A stretch of 64,000 nt of DNA from Proteiniphilum sp. X52 (GCF_003712195.1 NZ_RDSD01000009.1:62001-126000); one strand, 5' to 3'; shown: positions 52,290 through 62,127, numbered from the stretch's first letter. Notes: generated by a model not told the origin, from the letters alone. Numbers and translations are program-made.

Positions 52290-53315
52290 ATCAATTACGA
52301 CAACCACGGACTCTTTGACAGTTGCCCAGTCGAAGACGAATTTTGAGTGTGACGACGCATTTCTTACACACATGTGGGAGCGGGGAGTGGTACCCAGGGT
52401 TGGACTGGACTCGATGATACTTTTATTTGGATATTGTGTCGGCACGCCATGCACGTATGCACCGTTGGTAAACCGGCTGGCATAGGGGGCGAAACCGGCA
52501 ATTTCACTTGTCCCGTCTCTGAGGTAAAGCATTTTCTCTTTTTTCTCCTGCACCGCGAAGATACCGGTGGGTGTTTCTTGTGCATAGGGCGGTTTGTGAA
52601 CGCCGGTGGTAGCATGACTCATACTTAGTATCTGCCAGGTATCGCCATTTTTTTCCAGTGTGGCAATATTCTGATTTGTCACGTCGACCGCTATCACTTT
52701 ATTGAAGCGGACACTGTCGCGCCACGATAGGATGTAACGGTTCGGAACCAGGAATTCACCTTCGAATGAAACACCTTTCACCCTGACCATTTCGCTGGTA
52801 TCGTTATCCGGCAGTTTCACGATCCATCCGTCCCTCCCGTAACGCACCAGTGTGGTATCGCCGTCGACAGAATAGAGCGGGGCCGATTGATAGCGTTCCA
52901 CGCCGAATTGATCGGAAACCCGCCCATATTCGTTCCTCACGAAATCGGCCACTGTGGGGGCTTCTTTGTTCATGTTCCTGTAATTTTTCAAGACGCCCCA
53001 GTTACCTCCCTCTGCCATCGCGTTCTCGATCACTGCGATCTGCTCCTGTATCTTCTCCCATTGGAAGTGGCGGGTAGTGTCTTTATAGGGATATTCATCA
53101 TCAAGCAGGTATTTGTCGTACCGGATATTTTTCTCTAACCGGATATCCTCTCCTGTCAGTTCTTTTTTTATTTCTTCCTGATCATCGACGAAAGTGCTAT
53201 CAGGGCTGGAGCTAAGTTGATCGTCGTCGCCGGATTGAGCGGGATTACAGCCGATTGTGAAAAAAAATAATGCAATGAAAAAGATGAAAAGAGATAATTT
53301 ACCTGCTCGTCTCAT
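52287..53315 (-). CDS. L,D-transpeptidase lipoprotein (YkuD domain)
   Basis: A 342-residue predicted lipoprotein: signal peptide with lipobox FTIGCNP near residue 23, then an acidic Ser/Asp linker. The YkuD domain is in the C-terminal half (VIAVDVTNQNIATLEKNGDT), with catalytic residues in AYVHGVPTQYP and SHMCVRNASS. It would form or edit 3-3 cross-links or attach proteins to peptidoglycan from the periplasmic face. The gene ends in the last unit of the 28-bp array, so its transcript carries the array as a 3' tail or as an intergenic segment before the second transpeptidase. Confidence 0.88.
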   Translation of the reverse strand: MRRAGKLSLFIFFIALFFFTIGCNPAQSGDDDQLSSSPDSTFVDDQEEIKKELTGEDIRLEKNIRYDKYLLDDEYPYKDTTRHFQWEKIQEQIAVIENAMAEGGNWGVLKNYRNMNKEAPTVADFVRNEYGRVSDQFGVERYQSAPLYSVDGDTTLVRYGRDGWIVKLPDNDTSEMVRVKGVSFEGEFLVPNRYILSWRDSVRFNKVIAVDVTNQNIATLEKNGDTWQILSMSHATTGVHKPPYAQETPTGIFAVQEKKEKMLYLRDGTSEIAGFAPYASRFTNGAYVHGVPTQYPNKSIIESSPTLGTTPRSHMCVRNASSHSKFVFDWATVKESVVVVID

Positions 53316-53393
53316 AGAGGTCTTGGCGTTTATATTTCAGAAAGAGCTTTTTGTGCTTATTAACCAGCGTCCTTTTGTGGTTATTAACCTTAG

Positions 53394-53584
53394 AAACTGT
53401 TTTGAATTTTACGAGTAATTCTTTCACGCTTATTTTTCCACTCTTTCATATTGTTTTTTGCCCTTTTTCGCGCCTTTGAACTTTCATTTCTTTTAAGTGG
53501 CCCGCCACATTTCAATCAATGAAAATCCAAATCCATCAAAAAATGGCTAAAAAACAATGGATGAAAAAATTCAAAACAGTTTTT
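53394..53584. mobile_element. MITE-like element with 17-bp terminal inverted repeats
   Basis: AAACTGTTTTGAATTTT at 53394-53410 is the exact inverse of 53566-53582. The 190-base body has no coding frame of note. CTTAG occurs immediately left of the element (53389-53393) and at 53585-53589 on the right, a possible target duplication if two extra T are allowed. The left 56 bases recur at 4507-4562. Confidence 0.8.
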
Positions 53585-53676
53585 CTTAGCCGGCTTCCTT
53601 TTTGTAAACTATAACGGTTTTTAAGGAGAGTTGTTCATTCCGGGCAATGGAAAAAAGATGAACCGGGAAGAAAAGA

Positions 53677-54363
53677 TCAATGCGGCGTTGCGGCACCGTT
53701 CACATTCAATAATTCGATCTCTATCTCCCGGGCTTCGGCATATTTTTTCAATAACTCCACCGAAAGATCGACCGCTTCCTGGAGTCCTTCCCCGCCGGAA
53801 TAGCCGTTGACCAGCATCAGTAAGCGTGTTGTGCCGGCGGTGATCTTGGTGCGCTCTTCATCGCTGGTGGGTGTGCCGATGCCACCCACCGCATCGCGGT
53901 AAACAGGTAAACCTTCAATGTTCAGCAATCCCCGCCCGATTGCCTCGAACTTCTCTCCGGCTTCACCTACCCCCAGCACCAGGTCTCCCTGTATCTTTGC
54001 ATCGTCGAATCCGCCGATGGAATAGCCGGTTTTGAGAGAAATCAGGTTGATGAGATCGACCAGGGTATCGATGCGATAGAGTGGTTGCCCTTTCAGTATC
54101 CTGCGGCACAACGCTTCAGAAGAGGGACGATAACGATTGGGGTCTTTTCCCAGTTGTTTATATACTTGCCGTGTGGCATAAATGGCCGGACGCTGATTGA
54201 TATCTTCTATTTTATAGGTAGAGGCGAACCGGTTGTAAAAGGCGTCGATCTCCTGCCATAAGCCGTGATGATGAGAGCTGTTCCTTACTTCGCATGCAAT
54301 GGCGGCAACATGGAACCCCGGGCACACTTCCGTGATCTGATCACTGATTGTTATATTCCTCAT
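53677..54363 (-). CDS. B3/B4 tRNA-binding-domain protein
   Basis: A 228-residue stand-alone protein of the B3/B4 family, related to the editing region of the phenylalanyl-tRNA synthetase beta chain. Landmarks are RPAIYATRQVYKQLGKDPNR, PLYRIDTLVDLINLISLKTG, and later YRDAVGGIGTPTSDEERT. Stand-alone versions are thought to clear mischarged tRNA or bind amino-acid-like ligands, but this is family inference. A TACCTTTG box at 54452-54459 on the minus strand is a likely -7 element. The 300-base region upstream to the zapB-like promoter holds no supported gene. Confidence 0.82.
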   Translation of the reverse strand: MRNITISDQITEVCPGFHVAAIACEVRNSSHHHGLWQEIDAFYNRFASTYKIEDINQRPAIYATRQVYKQLGKDPNRYRPSSEALCRRILKGQPLYRIDTLVDLINLISLKTGYSIGGFDDAKIQGDLVLGVGEAGEKFEAIGRGLLNIEGLPVYRDAVGGIGTPTSDEERTKITAGTTRLLMLVNGYSGGEGLQEAVDLSVELLKKYAEAREIEIELLNVNGAATPH

Positions 54364-54638
54364 ATTATCCTTCCTATCCCTTTATGTTTTATGGAGCAAA
54401 CTATATCTTTTATTGGCAAACTACACGATCCTTCATCTCCCATTCCAAGCCCAAAGGTACAAAATCCCGGACAAAATGCCATAGAGCAGGTTGGCTGGGA
54501 GTTCAATAATCCATGACTTGATAAATAACATGCCGAAATTCATGATACATCTTCTGATTTGATCCTTTGCCCTTGCTCCTGTAAAAATCGTTTGAAATAA
54601 AAAATAAACTGAGCCTCGCAAAATAAGAGACAATTAAT

Positions 54639-54669
54639 TTGTTAAACTCCATTTCAATGTTTATATTTG
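54639..54669 (+). promoter_or_regulatory. Predicted promoter of the zapB-like/zapA genes
   Basis: TTG (54639-54641), exactly 20 bases, TATATTTG (54662-54669). The zapB-like start follows 20 bases later, so the leader is very short. Confidence 0.75.
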
Positions 54670-54688
54670 CGTGAGTTTTTGTTTGCAT

Positions 54689-54979
54689 ATGGCTGAAGAA
54701 CATAATAAGCTGCTTGTTGATCTGGAGGTACGAATAAAACAGGTGTTGTTTTTATGTGACTCTTTAAAGGAGGAAAATGCCCGGCTAAAGGCTGAAATAC
54801 GGTCTGGGCGAATCCATCTCGACGAGACAGTGAAAGAGTTGGAGCAGTTGAAGGCAAAATATGACAGTTTGAAAATCGCAAGAACTATCACTGCCGCTTC
54901 GGTAGATGTGGACACGGCTAAGGCAAAACTGTCGAAACTGGTGCGAGAAGTAGATAAGTGCATAAATTTGTTGAAATAG
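54689..54979 (+). CDS. Small coiled-coil protein, ZapB-like
   Basis: A 96-residue, almost fully helical protein started at the ATG giving MAEEHNKLLVDLEVRIKQV. Heptad leucines and charged residues run through residues 5-65 (LCDSLKEENARLKAEIRSGR), giving a coiled coil like ZapB. It precedes zapA by 20 bases with a strong promoter, so a role at the division ring together with ZapA is likely. Sequence similarity to E. coli ZapB itself is weak, and the call rests on structure and neighbourhood. Confidence 0.65.
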   Translation: MAEEHNKLLVDLEVRIKQVLFLCDSLKEENARLKAEIRSGRIHLDETVKELEQLKAKYDSLKIARTITAASVDVDTAKAKLSKLVREVDKCINLLK

Positions 54980-54999
54980 TTTTCTGAAAAATTTATGTG

Positions 55000-55302
55000 A
55001 TGGGCGACGAAAAATTTTTATTGACATTAGAGATTGCCGGCAGGAAATATCCACTGAAAATCAAACGGTCGGAGGAGCAGGCTTTCCGTGATGCCGCCAA
55101 AAAGATAAATAATAAAATAAACCAATACCGCGTTGTGTATGGAGGTGAGAATTCCAACATGACAACGCAGGATTTTGTGGTGATGACAGCCATTCAGGCA
55201 TTGGCAGAAAATTTTTCTCTTGGAAGTAAGAATAACACGAAACCCTTTGAAGATAAGATAGATTCGTTGATAGGCGAGTTGGATAATTATCTCAAGAGAT
55301 AA
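55000..55302 (+). CDS. zapA: Cell division protein ZapA
   Basis: A 100-residue FtsZ-associated protein, starting at the ATG giving MGDEKFLLTLEIAGRKYPLK; a GTG one codon before is possible. The N-terminal beta strands bind FtsZ, and the C-terminal helix (TTQDFVVMTAIQALAENFSL) forms the tetramer coiled coil. It sits between the zapB-like gene and rny, an order seen in other Bacteroidales. Confidence 0.85.
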   Translation: MGDEKFLLTLEIAGRKYPLKIKRSEEQAFRDAAKKINNKINQYRVVYGGENSNMTTQDFVVMTAIQALAENFSLGSKNNTKPFEDKIDSLIGELDNYLKR

Positions 55303-55473
55303 TATATTCTATTGATATCCAATAGGATGACAGACGCACCATTTATATGCATCGGCCGGGATGTGTGTAATTGAGTGTGTTTTTTTTATTTAGTAAGAAG
55401 TGGAATTAAATCCCTTTCCGGAATCAGAAATTTTTCCGGTGAGTGTATAACAATCAATTTAATAATAGACAAT
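55303..55473. other. 171-base leader between zapA and rny, possible structured RNA
   Basis: No supported coding frame. CTATTG and CAATAG (about 55308-55324) form a short hairpin, and further on TTTCCGG recurs. The region next to zapA holds 6S RNA in some other bacteria, but I could not recognise a 6S fold here by eye. Confidence 0.3.
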
Positions 55474-57003
55474 ATGGAAATAGTAATAGGTATTATCGGA
55501 TTGCTGATCGGGGCTGTTGTGGCCTGGTACGTGACCGGTAAGATGGCCAATTCGCGCGCTCAGAATATTTTGAGCGATGCGGAGAAAGATGCCGAAGTAA
55601 TAAAGAAGAAGATCTTACTCGAAGCGAAGGAAGAGACGCTTCTGATGAAGACAGAAGCGGAGAAGCAGGCGAATGCCCGCACATCCAAGATCCAGATTAC
55701 CGAAAACAGGCTGAAACAGCGAGAGATGACGCTCAACCAGAAGCAGGAGGAGCTGAATAAGAGGGTGGCCGAGGTGGATGAGGTAAAGCAGAATCTGGCA
55801 AATCAACAGGAGTTCCTCGATAAGAAAGGAGCCGAGTTGGAGCGTTTACACAGACAATCAGTGGAAAGACTGGAGACCATTTCCGGGCTTTCCGCGCAGG
55901 AAGCCAAAGAGCGGCTGGTAGAGTCTTTGAAAGAGGAAGCCAAGACCGGGGCACAGTCTTATATCAACGAGATCATGGAAGAGGCCAAAATGACGGCCAA
56001 CAAAGAAGCGAAGCGTATCGTTATCCAGAGCATTCAACGGGTGGCAACCGAGACATCCATTGAGAACGCTATTACAGTATTTCATATCGATTCTGATGAA
56101 GTGAAAGGACGTATCATCGGACGTGAGGGGCGTAATATCCGCGCATTGGAGGCGGCAACAGGCGTAGAGATCGTCGTGGATGATACTCCCGAGGCCATTG
56201 TCCTGTCCGGTTTTGACCCTGTCCGCCGTGAGATTGCCCGCCTGTCGCTTCACCAGTTGGTGGCTGACGGACGAATCCACCCGGCGCGCATTGAGGAGGT
56301 GGTGTCGAAGGTGAAGAAGCAGATTGAAGATGAGATTGTGGAGACCGGCAAGCGTACAGTGATCGACTTAGGTGTGCATGGTCTGCATCCCGAATTGGTG
56401 CGTATGGTGGGCAAGATGAAATATCGCTCTTCTTACGGACAGAACCTGCTGCAACACTCCCGAGAAGTGGCCAATCTCTGTGCTATTATGGCTTCGGAGC
56501 TGGGATTGAATCCCAAGAAAGCGAAACGCGCCGGCTTGTTGCATGATATCGGGAAAGTACCCGACGACGAACCCGAATTGCCGCACGCTGTGCTGGGAAT
56601 GAAGCTTGCAGAGAAGTTCAAGGAGAAACCCGATATCTGCAATGCCATCGGTGCCCATCACGACGAGGTGGAGATGACAAGTTTGCTGGCGCCTATCGTG
56701 CAGGTGTGCGACGCTATTTCCGGCGCGCGTCCCGGTGCCCGCCGCGAGATCGTAGAGGCTTATATCAAGCGGCTGAACGACCTGGAACAATTGGCGCTCT
56801 CCTATCCGGGTGTGGTGAAGACATATGCCATCCAGGCTGGTCGTGAACTCAGGGTGATAGTAGGTGCCGACAAGATCGACGACCAGGATACCGAAAAACT
56901 GTCATCCGAAATTGCGCGTAAGATACAAACCGAGATGACCTATCCCGGCCAGGTGAAGATCACGGTAATTCGTGAGACGCGCGCGGTGAGTTACGCGAAA
57001 TAA
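55474..57003 (+). CDS. rny: Ribonuclease Y
   Basis: A 509-residue membrane-anchored endoribonuclease that starts mRNA decay. The start is the ATG giving [20 protein letters not shown], the single transmembrane helix; the 33 residues before it are spacer. A long coiled coil covers about residues 25-190. A KH RNA-binding domain follows near 200-265 ([20 protein letters not shown]), then the HD metal-dependent domain with [26 protein letters not shown] and [11 protein letters not shown]. Confidence 0.95.
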   Translation: MEIVIGIIGLLIGAVVAWYVTGKMANSRAQNILSDAEKDAEVIKKKILLEAKEETLLMKTEAEKQANARTSKIQITENRLKQREMTLNQKQEELNKRVAEVDEVKQNLANQQEFLDKKGAELERLHRQSVERLETISGLSAQEAKERLVESLKEEAKTGAQSYINEIMEEAKMTANKEAKRIVIQSIQRVATETSIENAITVFHIDSDEVKGRIIGREGRNIRALEAATGVEIVVDDTPEAIVLSGFDPVRREIARLSLHQLVADGRIHPARIEEVVSKVKKQIEDEIVETGKRTVIDLGVHGLHPELVRMVGKMKYRSSYGQNLLQHSREVANLCAIMASELGLNPKKAKRAGLLHDIGKVPDDEPELPHAVLGMKLAEKFKEKPDICNAIGAHHDEVEMTSLLAPIVQVCDAISGARPGARREIVEAYIKRLNDLEQLALSYPGVVKTYAIQAGRELRVIVGADKIDDQDTEKLSSEIARKIQTEMTYPGQVKITVIRETRAVSYAK

Positions 57004-57063
57004 ATGAGACAATCGATAGTGACTGTTTGGAATTGTTTTTCAGATTCCAGATATCGAAAATAG

Positions 57064-57102
57064 AAAAAGGGTGGATCACAAATAGATGTGTTCCACCCTT
57101 TT
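57064..57102. terminator. Bidirectional terminator between rny and the GH57 gene
   Basis: AAAAGGGTGGA pairs with TCCACCCTTTT and TCACA with TGTG inside, giving a strong stem with A-run and T-run ends that can work on either strand. Confidence 0.85.
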
Positions 57103-57127
57103 ACTCTGTCTTGGGAAAGGTAAATGT

Positions 57128-58465
57128 TTACTTCTCCGATTTTTGTGTTTTTGGACTCTTTTCTACTAACATCTCCTCATTTCTTCCGATCACTTTTTTC
57201 AGTTCAGCCTGAAGACGTTTGATCTCCATTTCCTGATTGTGAATGGTGGTAAGGAGCGCGTTCAACTCTTCGTTATCCACCGTATCGGGATACTGAGCCT
57301 TCACACGGCCAATGAAGTCGCTCAGCACATTCATGTAATTGTTGAAAGCGTCATAAGGTGACATATAGGGGCTAAACTGGCTCTGTCCGCTCCCGAAATG
57401 TTTGGTGGACATATAATGGAAATGGTCGCTGGTCTGCAGATAGAGCCAATCCTGTTTGAGCCGGCGGTCGGTGCACAAGCGAACCCTTTCACCTGCTTCA
57501 TACAATGATTGGAGTGCGCTCTTTTGGAGTTTATTGCCCACCCACGCACTCAGGTCGCGTTCCTCATCCGTCCAGGAGATAGGATTGGGCACGTTCATGA
57601 TCCCAATAGGTTCATGCGAGTCCAACACCTCGCCGGGTGTGGAGAATCCGATTCCGTTCTCGAAAGCAAAACGGGGCATGGCTTTAAAGAATTCGAAAAT
57701 ACCGGTGTATGAGGGCTGGAGGTTACCCAGCGTTTCATAGTTCATGAAAAGATTGACCACCTCTTCCTCGGGAGGGGTGCCGGCTATCCATGAGATAAAC
57801 TTCTCTGCCGTCAGCGGATACTCATTCCAGCTATAATTCGAAAAACGATAGGTTATGTCATCGCTGAAACGACTATTTTTGAGCAACAATTTCAGTTTTT
57901 GTTGTGTGGCTGCCTGATAGACATAATTAGGACTCTTCCATCCCAATATATGTTTGGCGCCTTCGGTGATCATTTTCGAATATCCCATGTCATATACCAT
58001 TTCAGCGATCTCATCGGAGTAGATCAGTTCCGTATTACGGAGAACGGTCGGCTTCTGTTCAAAAAGCAACTCTATCCTGTCGGAATGATGTCTTACCTGG
58101 TTGCGGAACTCTTCGGGATCGTAAAGGCTGGCCAGTGAATGGGCGTAGGTTTCCGTCAGGAATTCCACACTTCCGGTTTTGGCCAGTTCCCGAAAACCAT
58201 CTATCACCTCCGGCGCATAAATCTCGAGTTGTTCTAAGGCTACGCCCGAGATGGAAAAAGCCACTTTGAATTTTCCCTTATATTGATTTACCAGGTCGAG
58301 CAACATGCGGTTGGCAGGGACGTACGATCGGGTAGCAATCTGTTGCAGTATATCTTCGTTGGCATAGTCATCGAAATAGTAATGATCCCTGCCGATATTG
58401 AAAAAACGATATCTCTTTAACCGGAATGGTTGATGGAGCTGGAAATAAATGCAAATTGTCTTCAT
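57128..58465 (-). CDS. Glycoside hydrolase family 57 protein
   Basis: A 445-residue cytoplasmic enzyme started at the ATG giving MKTICIYFQLHQPFRLKRYR. FQLHQP is the first conserved GH57 region. EFLTETYAHSLASL near 125 and LRNTELIYSDEIAEMVYDMG near 155 follow, with the probable nucleophile Glu in NTELIY. The C-terminal 50 residues form a coiled coil. GH57 enzymes act as alpha-amylases, 4-alpha-glucanotransferases or branching enzymes. Here it lies beside a glycogen-synthase-like GT4 and a debranching enzyme, so a role in glycogen turnover is likely. Confidence 0.88.
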   Translation of the reverse strand: MKTICIYFQLHQPFRLKRYRFFNIGRDHYYFDDYANEDILQQIATRSYVPANRMLLDLVNQYKGKFKVAFSISGVALEQLEIYAPEVIDGFRELAKTGSVEFLTETYAHSLASLYDPEEFRNQVRHHSDRIELLFEQKPTVLRNTELIYSDEIAEMVYDMGYSKMITEGAKHILGWKSPNYVYQAATQQKLKLLLKNSRFSDDITYRFSNYSWNEYPLTAEKFISWIAGTPPEEEVVNLFMNYETLGNLQPSYTGIFEFFKAMPRFAFENGIGFSTPGEVLDSHEPIGIMNVPNPISWTDEERDLSAWVGNKLQKSALQSLYEAGERVRLCTDRRLKQDWLYLQTSDHFHYMSTKHFGSGQSQFSPYMSPYDAFNNYMNVLSDFIGRVKAQYPDTVDNEELNALLTTIHNQEMEIKRLQAELKKVIGRNEEMLVEKSPKTQKSEK

Positions 58466-58487
58466 ATTTCTTGTTTGTTTCTTGATT

Positions 58488-59744
58488 TTACATAAGGCTG
58501 TCATAAATCCGGCGGACTTTCAATCCGGCATCTTCCCATTTTATATTGTCTACTTCTATCTTTCCTTCTACTTTCAGGTGCTCCGCCATTGCAGGGTAGG
58601 TGCATATGGAGTAGATCGCATCAGCCATCGCATCCACGTCCCAATAGTCGGTCTTGATGACATTGTTGAGGATCTCAGAACAACCAGACTGGTAAGAGAT
58701 AATGCTCGGCACGCCGCATTGCATTGCCTCGAGAGGCGATATCCCAAAGGGTTCCGATACGGAAGGCATCACATAAACGTCACTCGATTTCAGCATTTCA
58801 TATACCTGCTTGCCGCGAAGGAATCCGGTAAAATGAAATTTGTGCGCGATACTACGGTCGGCTACCAGACGGATCATCTGATCCATCATATCCCCGCTGC
58901 CTGCCATCACAAAACGGATGTGATCGGTCTTTTTAATTACCTGTGTGGCGGCGTCTACGAAGAATTCGGGTCCTTTTTGCATGGTAATACGTCCTAAGAA
59001 GGTGACCACTTTCTCTGGCACACCGGAAATCCGTTCAATGGCTTCTATTTCAGGACTAAGCGGTTCTACGGCATTATGCACGGTGGTCACCTTCCAGTGA
59101 GGTTGGTGATAATTTTCAATGACTGTACGCCGGGTCAGATCGCTCACACAGATAATGTGATCGCAGTTATCCATTCCGTCTTTCTCAATTCCATAGACCA
59201 TCGGATTGGGCTTGCCCCTGCTGCGATCGAATTCGGTGGCATGCACATGGATCACCAATGGTTTGCCGGTAACACTTTTTGCATGGAGTCCGGCCGGGTA
59301 GGTGAGCCAGTCATGCGAATGGATGACATCAAAATCATAGGTGCGGGCAATCACTCCTGCCACGATAGAATAGTTATTGGTTTCTTCCAGGATATTGTTC
59401 GGATACCTGCCTGAGAATTCGACGCATCCCAGGTCGTTTGTATGCATATAGTTGAAATCGGCGTAAATATTGTCGCGCAGCCGGTAGTATTCCTGGGGAT
59501 TCATGAATTTTTCCAGTCGCGGTTTTACTGTTTCCCATGGTGCATCCCGCCAGACAATAGGAGTGTTGTTGGCTCCTATGATCTTCATAAAACTCTGATC
59601 CTCGTCGCCCCAGGGCTTGGGGATCACGAAAATGGTCTCCAGATCTTCCTGTTTCGCCATCCCCCGTGTGAGTCCGTAACTTGCCGTCCCTAATCCTCCA
59701 AGTATATGAGGCGGGAATTCCCATCCAAACATCAATGCTTTCAT
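58488..59744 (-). CDS. GT4-family glycosyltransferase, glycogen-synthase-like
   Basis: A 418-residue GT-B enzyme starting at the ATG giving MKALMFGWEFPPHILGGLGT. The N-terminal GG loop for the sugar nucleotide is in PPHILGGLG. VIHSHDWLTYPAG and HVHATEFDRS lie near residues 140-170. The GT4 donor site is in FLGRITMQKGPEFF and EPFGISPLEAMQCG. It follows the debranching enzyme and precedes GH57 on the same strand, the glycogen gene order of Bacteroidales. The product is probably an alpha-1,4-glucan, but other sugar transfers cannot be excluded from sequence alone. Confidence 0.87.
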   Translation of the reverse strand: MKALMFGWEFPPHILGGLGTASYGLTRGMAKQEDLETIFVIPKPWGDEDQSFMKIIGANNTPIVWRDAPWETVKPRLEKFMNPQEYYRLRDNIYADFNYMHTNDLGCVEFSGRYPNNILEETNNYSIVAGVIARTYDFDVIHSHDWLTYPAGLHAKSVTGKPLVIHVHATEFDRSRGKPNPMVYGIEKDGMDNCDHIICVSDLTRRTVIENYHQPHWKVTTVHNAVEPLSPEIEAIERISGVPEKVVTFLGRITMQKGPEFFVDAATQVIKKTDHIRFVMAGSGDMMDQMIRLVADRSIAHKFHFTGFLRGKQVYEMLKSSDVYVMPSVSEPFGISPLEAMQCGVPSIISYQSGCSEILNNVIKTDYWDVDAMADAIYSICTYPAMAEHLKVEGKIEVDNIKWEDAGLKVRRIYDSLM

Positions 59745-59768
59745 ATTATTTCTTTTAGATCCAAGAGC

Positions 59769-59845
59769 CAAGAATGAAAAGTGAAGAATGAAGAATGAAA
59801 AATGAAGAATTAAAAATTAAAAATGAAGAATTAAAAGTGAAAAAA
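59769..59845 (+). repeat. Heptamer-like repeat (GAAGAAT/GAAAAAT type)
   Basis: About eleven units of seven to eight bases, the same family as the array at 14386, lie between the GT4 start and the debranching gene. Confidence 0.8.
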
Positions 59846-59872
59846 CAAATAATAACTTCTTGACTTCTTTTT

Positions 59873-59940
59873 CATTATTCACATTGCCACATTATTCACA
59901 TTGTCACATTATTCACATTGGCTCATTATTCTCATTAACT
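59873..59940 (-). repeat. 17-bp tandem repeat, 4 units
   Basis: Units begin CATTATTCACATTG with three varying end bases. The reverse complement matches the 17-bp array at 62823-62907 at about 15 of 17 positions, so the two arrays are inverted copies around the debranching enzyme and rhomboid genes. Confidence 0.88.
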
Positions 59941-60026
59941 ACAGTTGACTCCGTCGATTCTATCGAATTCCGTTGAACGTTGTTTGTCATATTAAAATCA
60001 CTTCTTCACTTCAGACTTCCCATTTC

Positions 60027-61988
60027 CTATCTTCCGTTTTCCAATTCAGCGCTATACTTGCTGATAATCTGTTGTGCCCTCAGCAACTCACCCACACTCA
60101 TGGCAAAGGAATATCCTCCATGGGCGATGAATGGTGGGTGTGAATCATAGAATTCCGAGATACTGCCGATACAGTCGTTCTGCATCTGCCCCTCCATCTC
60201 CACCATGATCCTGTCTGCCAGGGATAATCCGCTGATGTGGAACAGGTTTAAATAAGCTTCAATATAGTGGGCGAATAACCATGGGAAAGACATCCCGTTG
60301 AAATAGGCGAATTTTTTCTCGTTCTCCGTTCCTGTGTAATGGGGACGGAATTTGTCGCTTTTCGGGGTAAGCGATCGTATACCGCATGCAGCCAGTAGTT
60401 CTTTGGTGATAAAATCGATCACTGATTTCTTTTGTCCTCTTTCCAGAGGCGAATAAGGGAGCGATACGGCAAAGAGCATATTGGGGCGTACCTCCGGATC
60501 TTTATAGTTTCCGTCGACATAATCATAAAGATAGCCGGCAGGATTGAGGAAGAGCTCTTTAAAAGAGTTGCCCGACAAGCGTGCGCGTTCCTCAAAATCG
60601 GATGCCTCTTTATCTTTGTTTTTTCTCCGGGCTATTTCTTCCGAGAACTTCAACGCATTGTACCATAGTGCGTTAAATTCTACCAGGTAGCCTGATCTGG
60701 GTACGGCCGGTTTGCCGTCGATGGTGGCATTCATCCAGCTGACAGCTGCATCACGGCCGTAGGTGGAAAGTAATTCAGTCTCTTGATCCAGAACCAGATT
60801 GGGATGCTTGCCCGTGGTTATATAATCAATGATTTCATAAAGGAAATCACTGTATTTCTCCAGGAAAACATCCTTCTTCTCCTTCCAGAACTGCTGAAGC
60901 GCCCATATCACCCATAGTAATACGTCGGGATCGTCTATCTGCTTCAGATAACTTTTCGATGGCTTGTCCTTCATGAAAGCCCGCAGGTGAGGAATGGCCG
61001 TATCCATCATCAGTTCAAAATCCTGCGGTTTGTCTACCGAAAGGGTGCAGCCGGGAAGAGCAATGAACTGGTCACGGGCACGCACTTTGAACCAGGGATA
61101 TCCCGCCAGAAGGTAATATTCGTCCTTTTGAGGGATATAATAAAACTGATGGCTTGAGTTTTTGAGGCAGTTATAGAAATTGGACCGTGGAGTCCGTTTA
61201 TGTATTTCATAATCAAACTCTTTTGCCAGGGTGGAGGTCTCTACCATGATATCTCCGGTGGAGAAGATGATCTCTTCACCTTTGGTGATGGACATTTCGA
61301 AGTATCCCGGTACATACAGGTCTTCCTGAAATGTGTCGCCGCTTTGTAAATCTTGCAGATACTCAATGTTGCGATACCAGTCGGGATGATAGACAAATTC
61401 CGGTTTTTTATTGAACTGCATGAACAGTTCCGGATAACCGAAATACATACAGGTGCTGATACCGTTTTCCACTTCGCGGTAGGATTTGTCTACCTGATCG
61501 TTTTCCCGTGTGAGTTGAGATATTTTCCGGAAAGCCAGGAAGGGTTTGAAACGTATGGAAGTCGGGGAATGGGCGCCTAAAAGCGTGTAGCGGATCATTA
61601 ACCGGTTCTCTTTCGAGGAGAACATGATCTCTTTGGACAGTATCACGCCTCCCACCCGGTAGATCGTTTTGGGTACGCTGTCGCAGTTGAACTCCCGGAT
61701 GTATTTGTGCCCCTTCGGGTTGTAATTGTCTCCGGCATAGCGGTGAATACCCAGGTTGAATTCCGCTCCGTGCTGTATTACCGTTTCATCAAAAGAGGAG
61801 AGGATGAGATGATTCTCGTCGTCAAGGTAAGGGACGGGCATCACAAGAAGCCCCTGGTATTTCGTTGTATTGCAACCCGATATGGATGTATTCTGATAAG
61901 CTCCCCTTCGGTTTGTTCTCAAAACATTTCGGTATAGAGAATACTCCAGGTTAATCATCAGGTCTTTGTCAAATTTCAAGTAACTCAT
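60027..61988 (-). CDS. Glycogen debranching enzyme (amylo-alpha-1,6-glucosidase, GDE type)
   Basis: A 653-residue enzyme with an N-terminal GDE_N-type domain (RTNRRGAYQNTSISGCNTTK near the front) and a C-terminal (alpha/alpha)6 barrel from about residue 290. It shows LAGYPWFKVRARDQFIALPG, with the RD pair of the GH133 active site, then LLSTYGRDAAVSWMNATIDG and PRSGYLVEFNALWYNALKF. It hydrolyses alpha-1,6 branches of glycogen. It is the first gene of the three-gene glycogen group, although a repeat-rich 282-base spacer separates it from the GT4. Confidence 0.92.
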   Translation of the reverse strand: MSYLKFDKDLMINLEYSLYRNVLRTNRRGAYQNTSISGCNTTKYQGLLVMPVPYLDDENHLILSSFDETVIQHGAEFNLGIHRYAGDNYNPKGHKYIREFNCDSVPKTIYRVGGVILSKEIMFSSKENRLMIRYTLLGAHSPTSIRFKPFLAFRKISQLTRENDQVDKSYREVENGISTCMYFGYPELFMQFNKKPEFVYHPDWYRNIEYLQDLQSGDTFQEDLYVPGYFEMSITKGEEIIFSTGDIMVETSTLAKEFDYEIHKRTPRSNFYNCLKNSSHQFYYIPQKDEYYLLAGYPWFKVRARDQFIALPGCTLSVDKPQDFELMMDTAIPHLRAFMKDKPSKSYLKQIDDPDVLLWVIWALQQFWKEKKDVFLEKYSDFLYEIIDYITTGKHPNLVLDQETELLSTYGRDAAVSWMNATIDGKPAVPRSGYLVEFNALWYNALKFSEEIARRKNKDKEASDFEERARLSGNSFKELFLNPAGYLYDYVDGNYKDPEVRPNMLFAVSLPYSPLERGQKKSVIDFITKELLAACGIRSLTPKSDKFRPHYTGTENEKKFAYFNGMSFPWLFAHYIEAYLNLFHISGLSLADRIMVEMEGQMQNDCIGSISEFYDSHPPFIAHGGYSFAMSVGELLRAQQIISKYSAELENGR

Positions 61989-62119
61989 CGTTGTATAATT
62001 TAGGGTAAAGTGTGCCGCTTAATTCCTGCGAAAGATAATAAAAGGAAATCTAATCTACAAGCAAAGAATAAATAATTTTCGGTTTTATTGACTTGTGCGG
62101 GGGAGAAAAAAATAGTTCG

Positions 62120-62127
62120 TATATTTG
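62120..62127 (+). promoter_or_regulatory. Candidate -7 box of the rhomboid gene
   Basis: TATATTTG is an exact match 35 bases before the start codon. The nearest TTG is 24 bases upstream, longer than usual. Confidence 0.45.

Noticed and set aside
54433-54543. 36-codon hydrophobic frame upstream of the B3/B4 gene
   Set aside because: It overlaps the exact TACCTTTG box of the B3/B4 gene and has no conserved neighbour or ribosome binding site.
55375-55473. N-terminal 33-residue extension of RNase Y
   Set aside because: The family begins at the transmembrane helix encoded from 55474; the extension reads through the non-coding leader.
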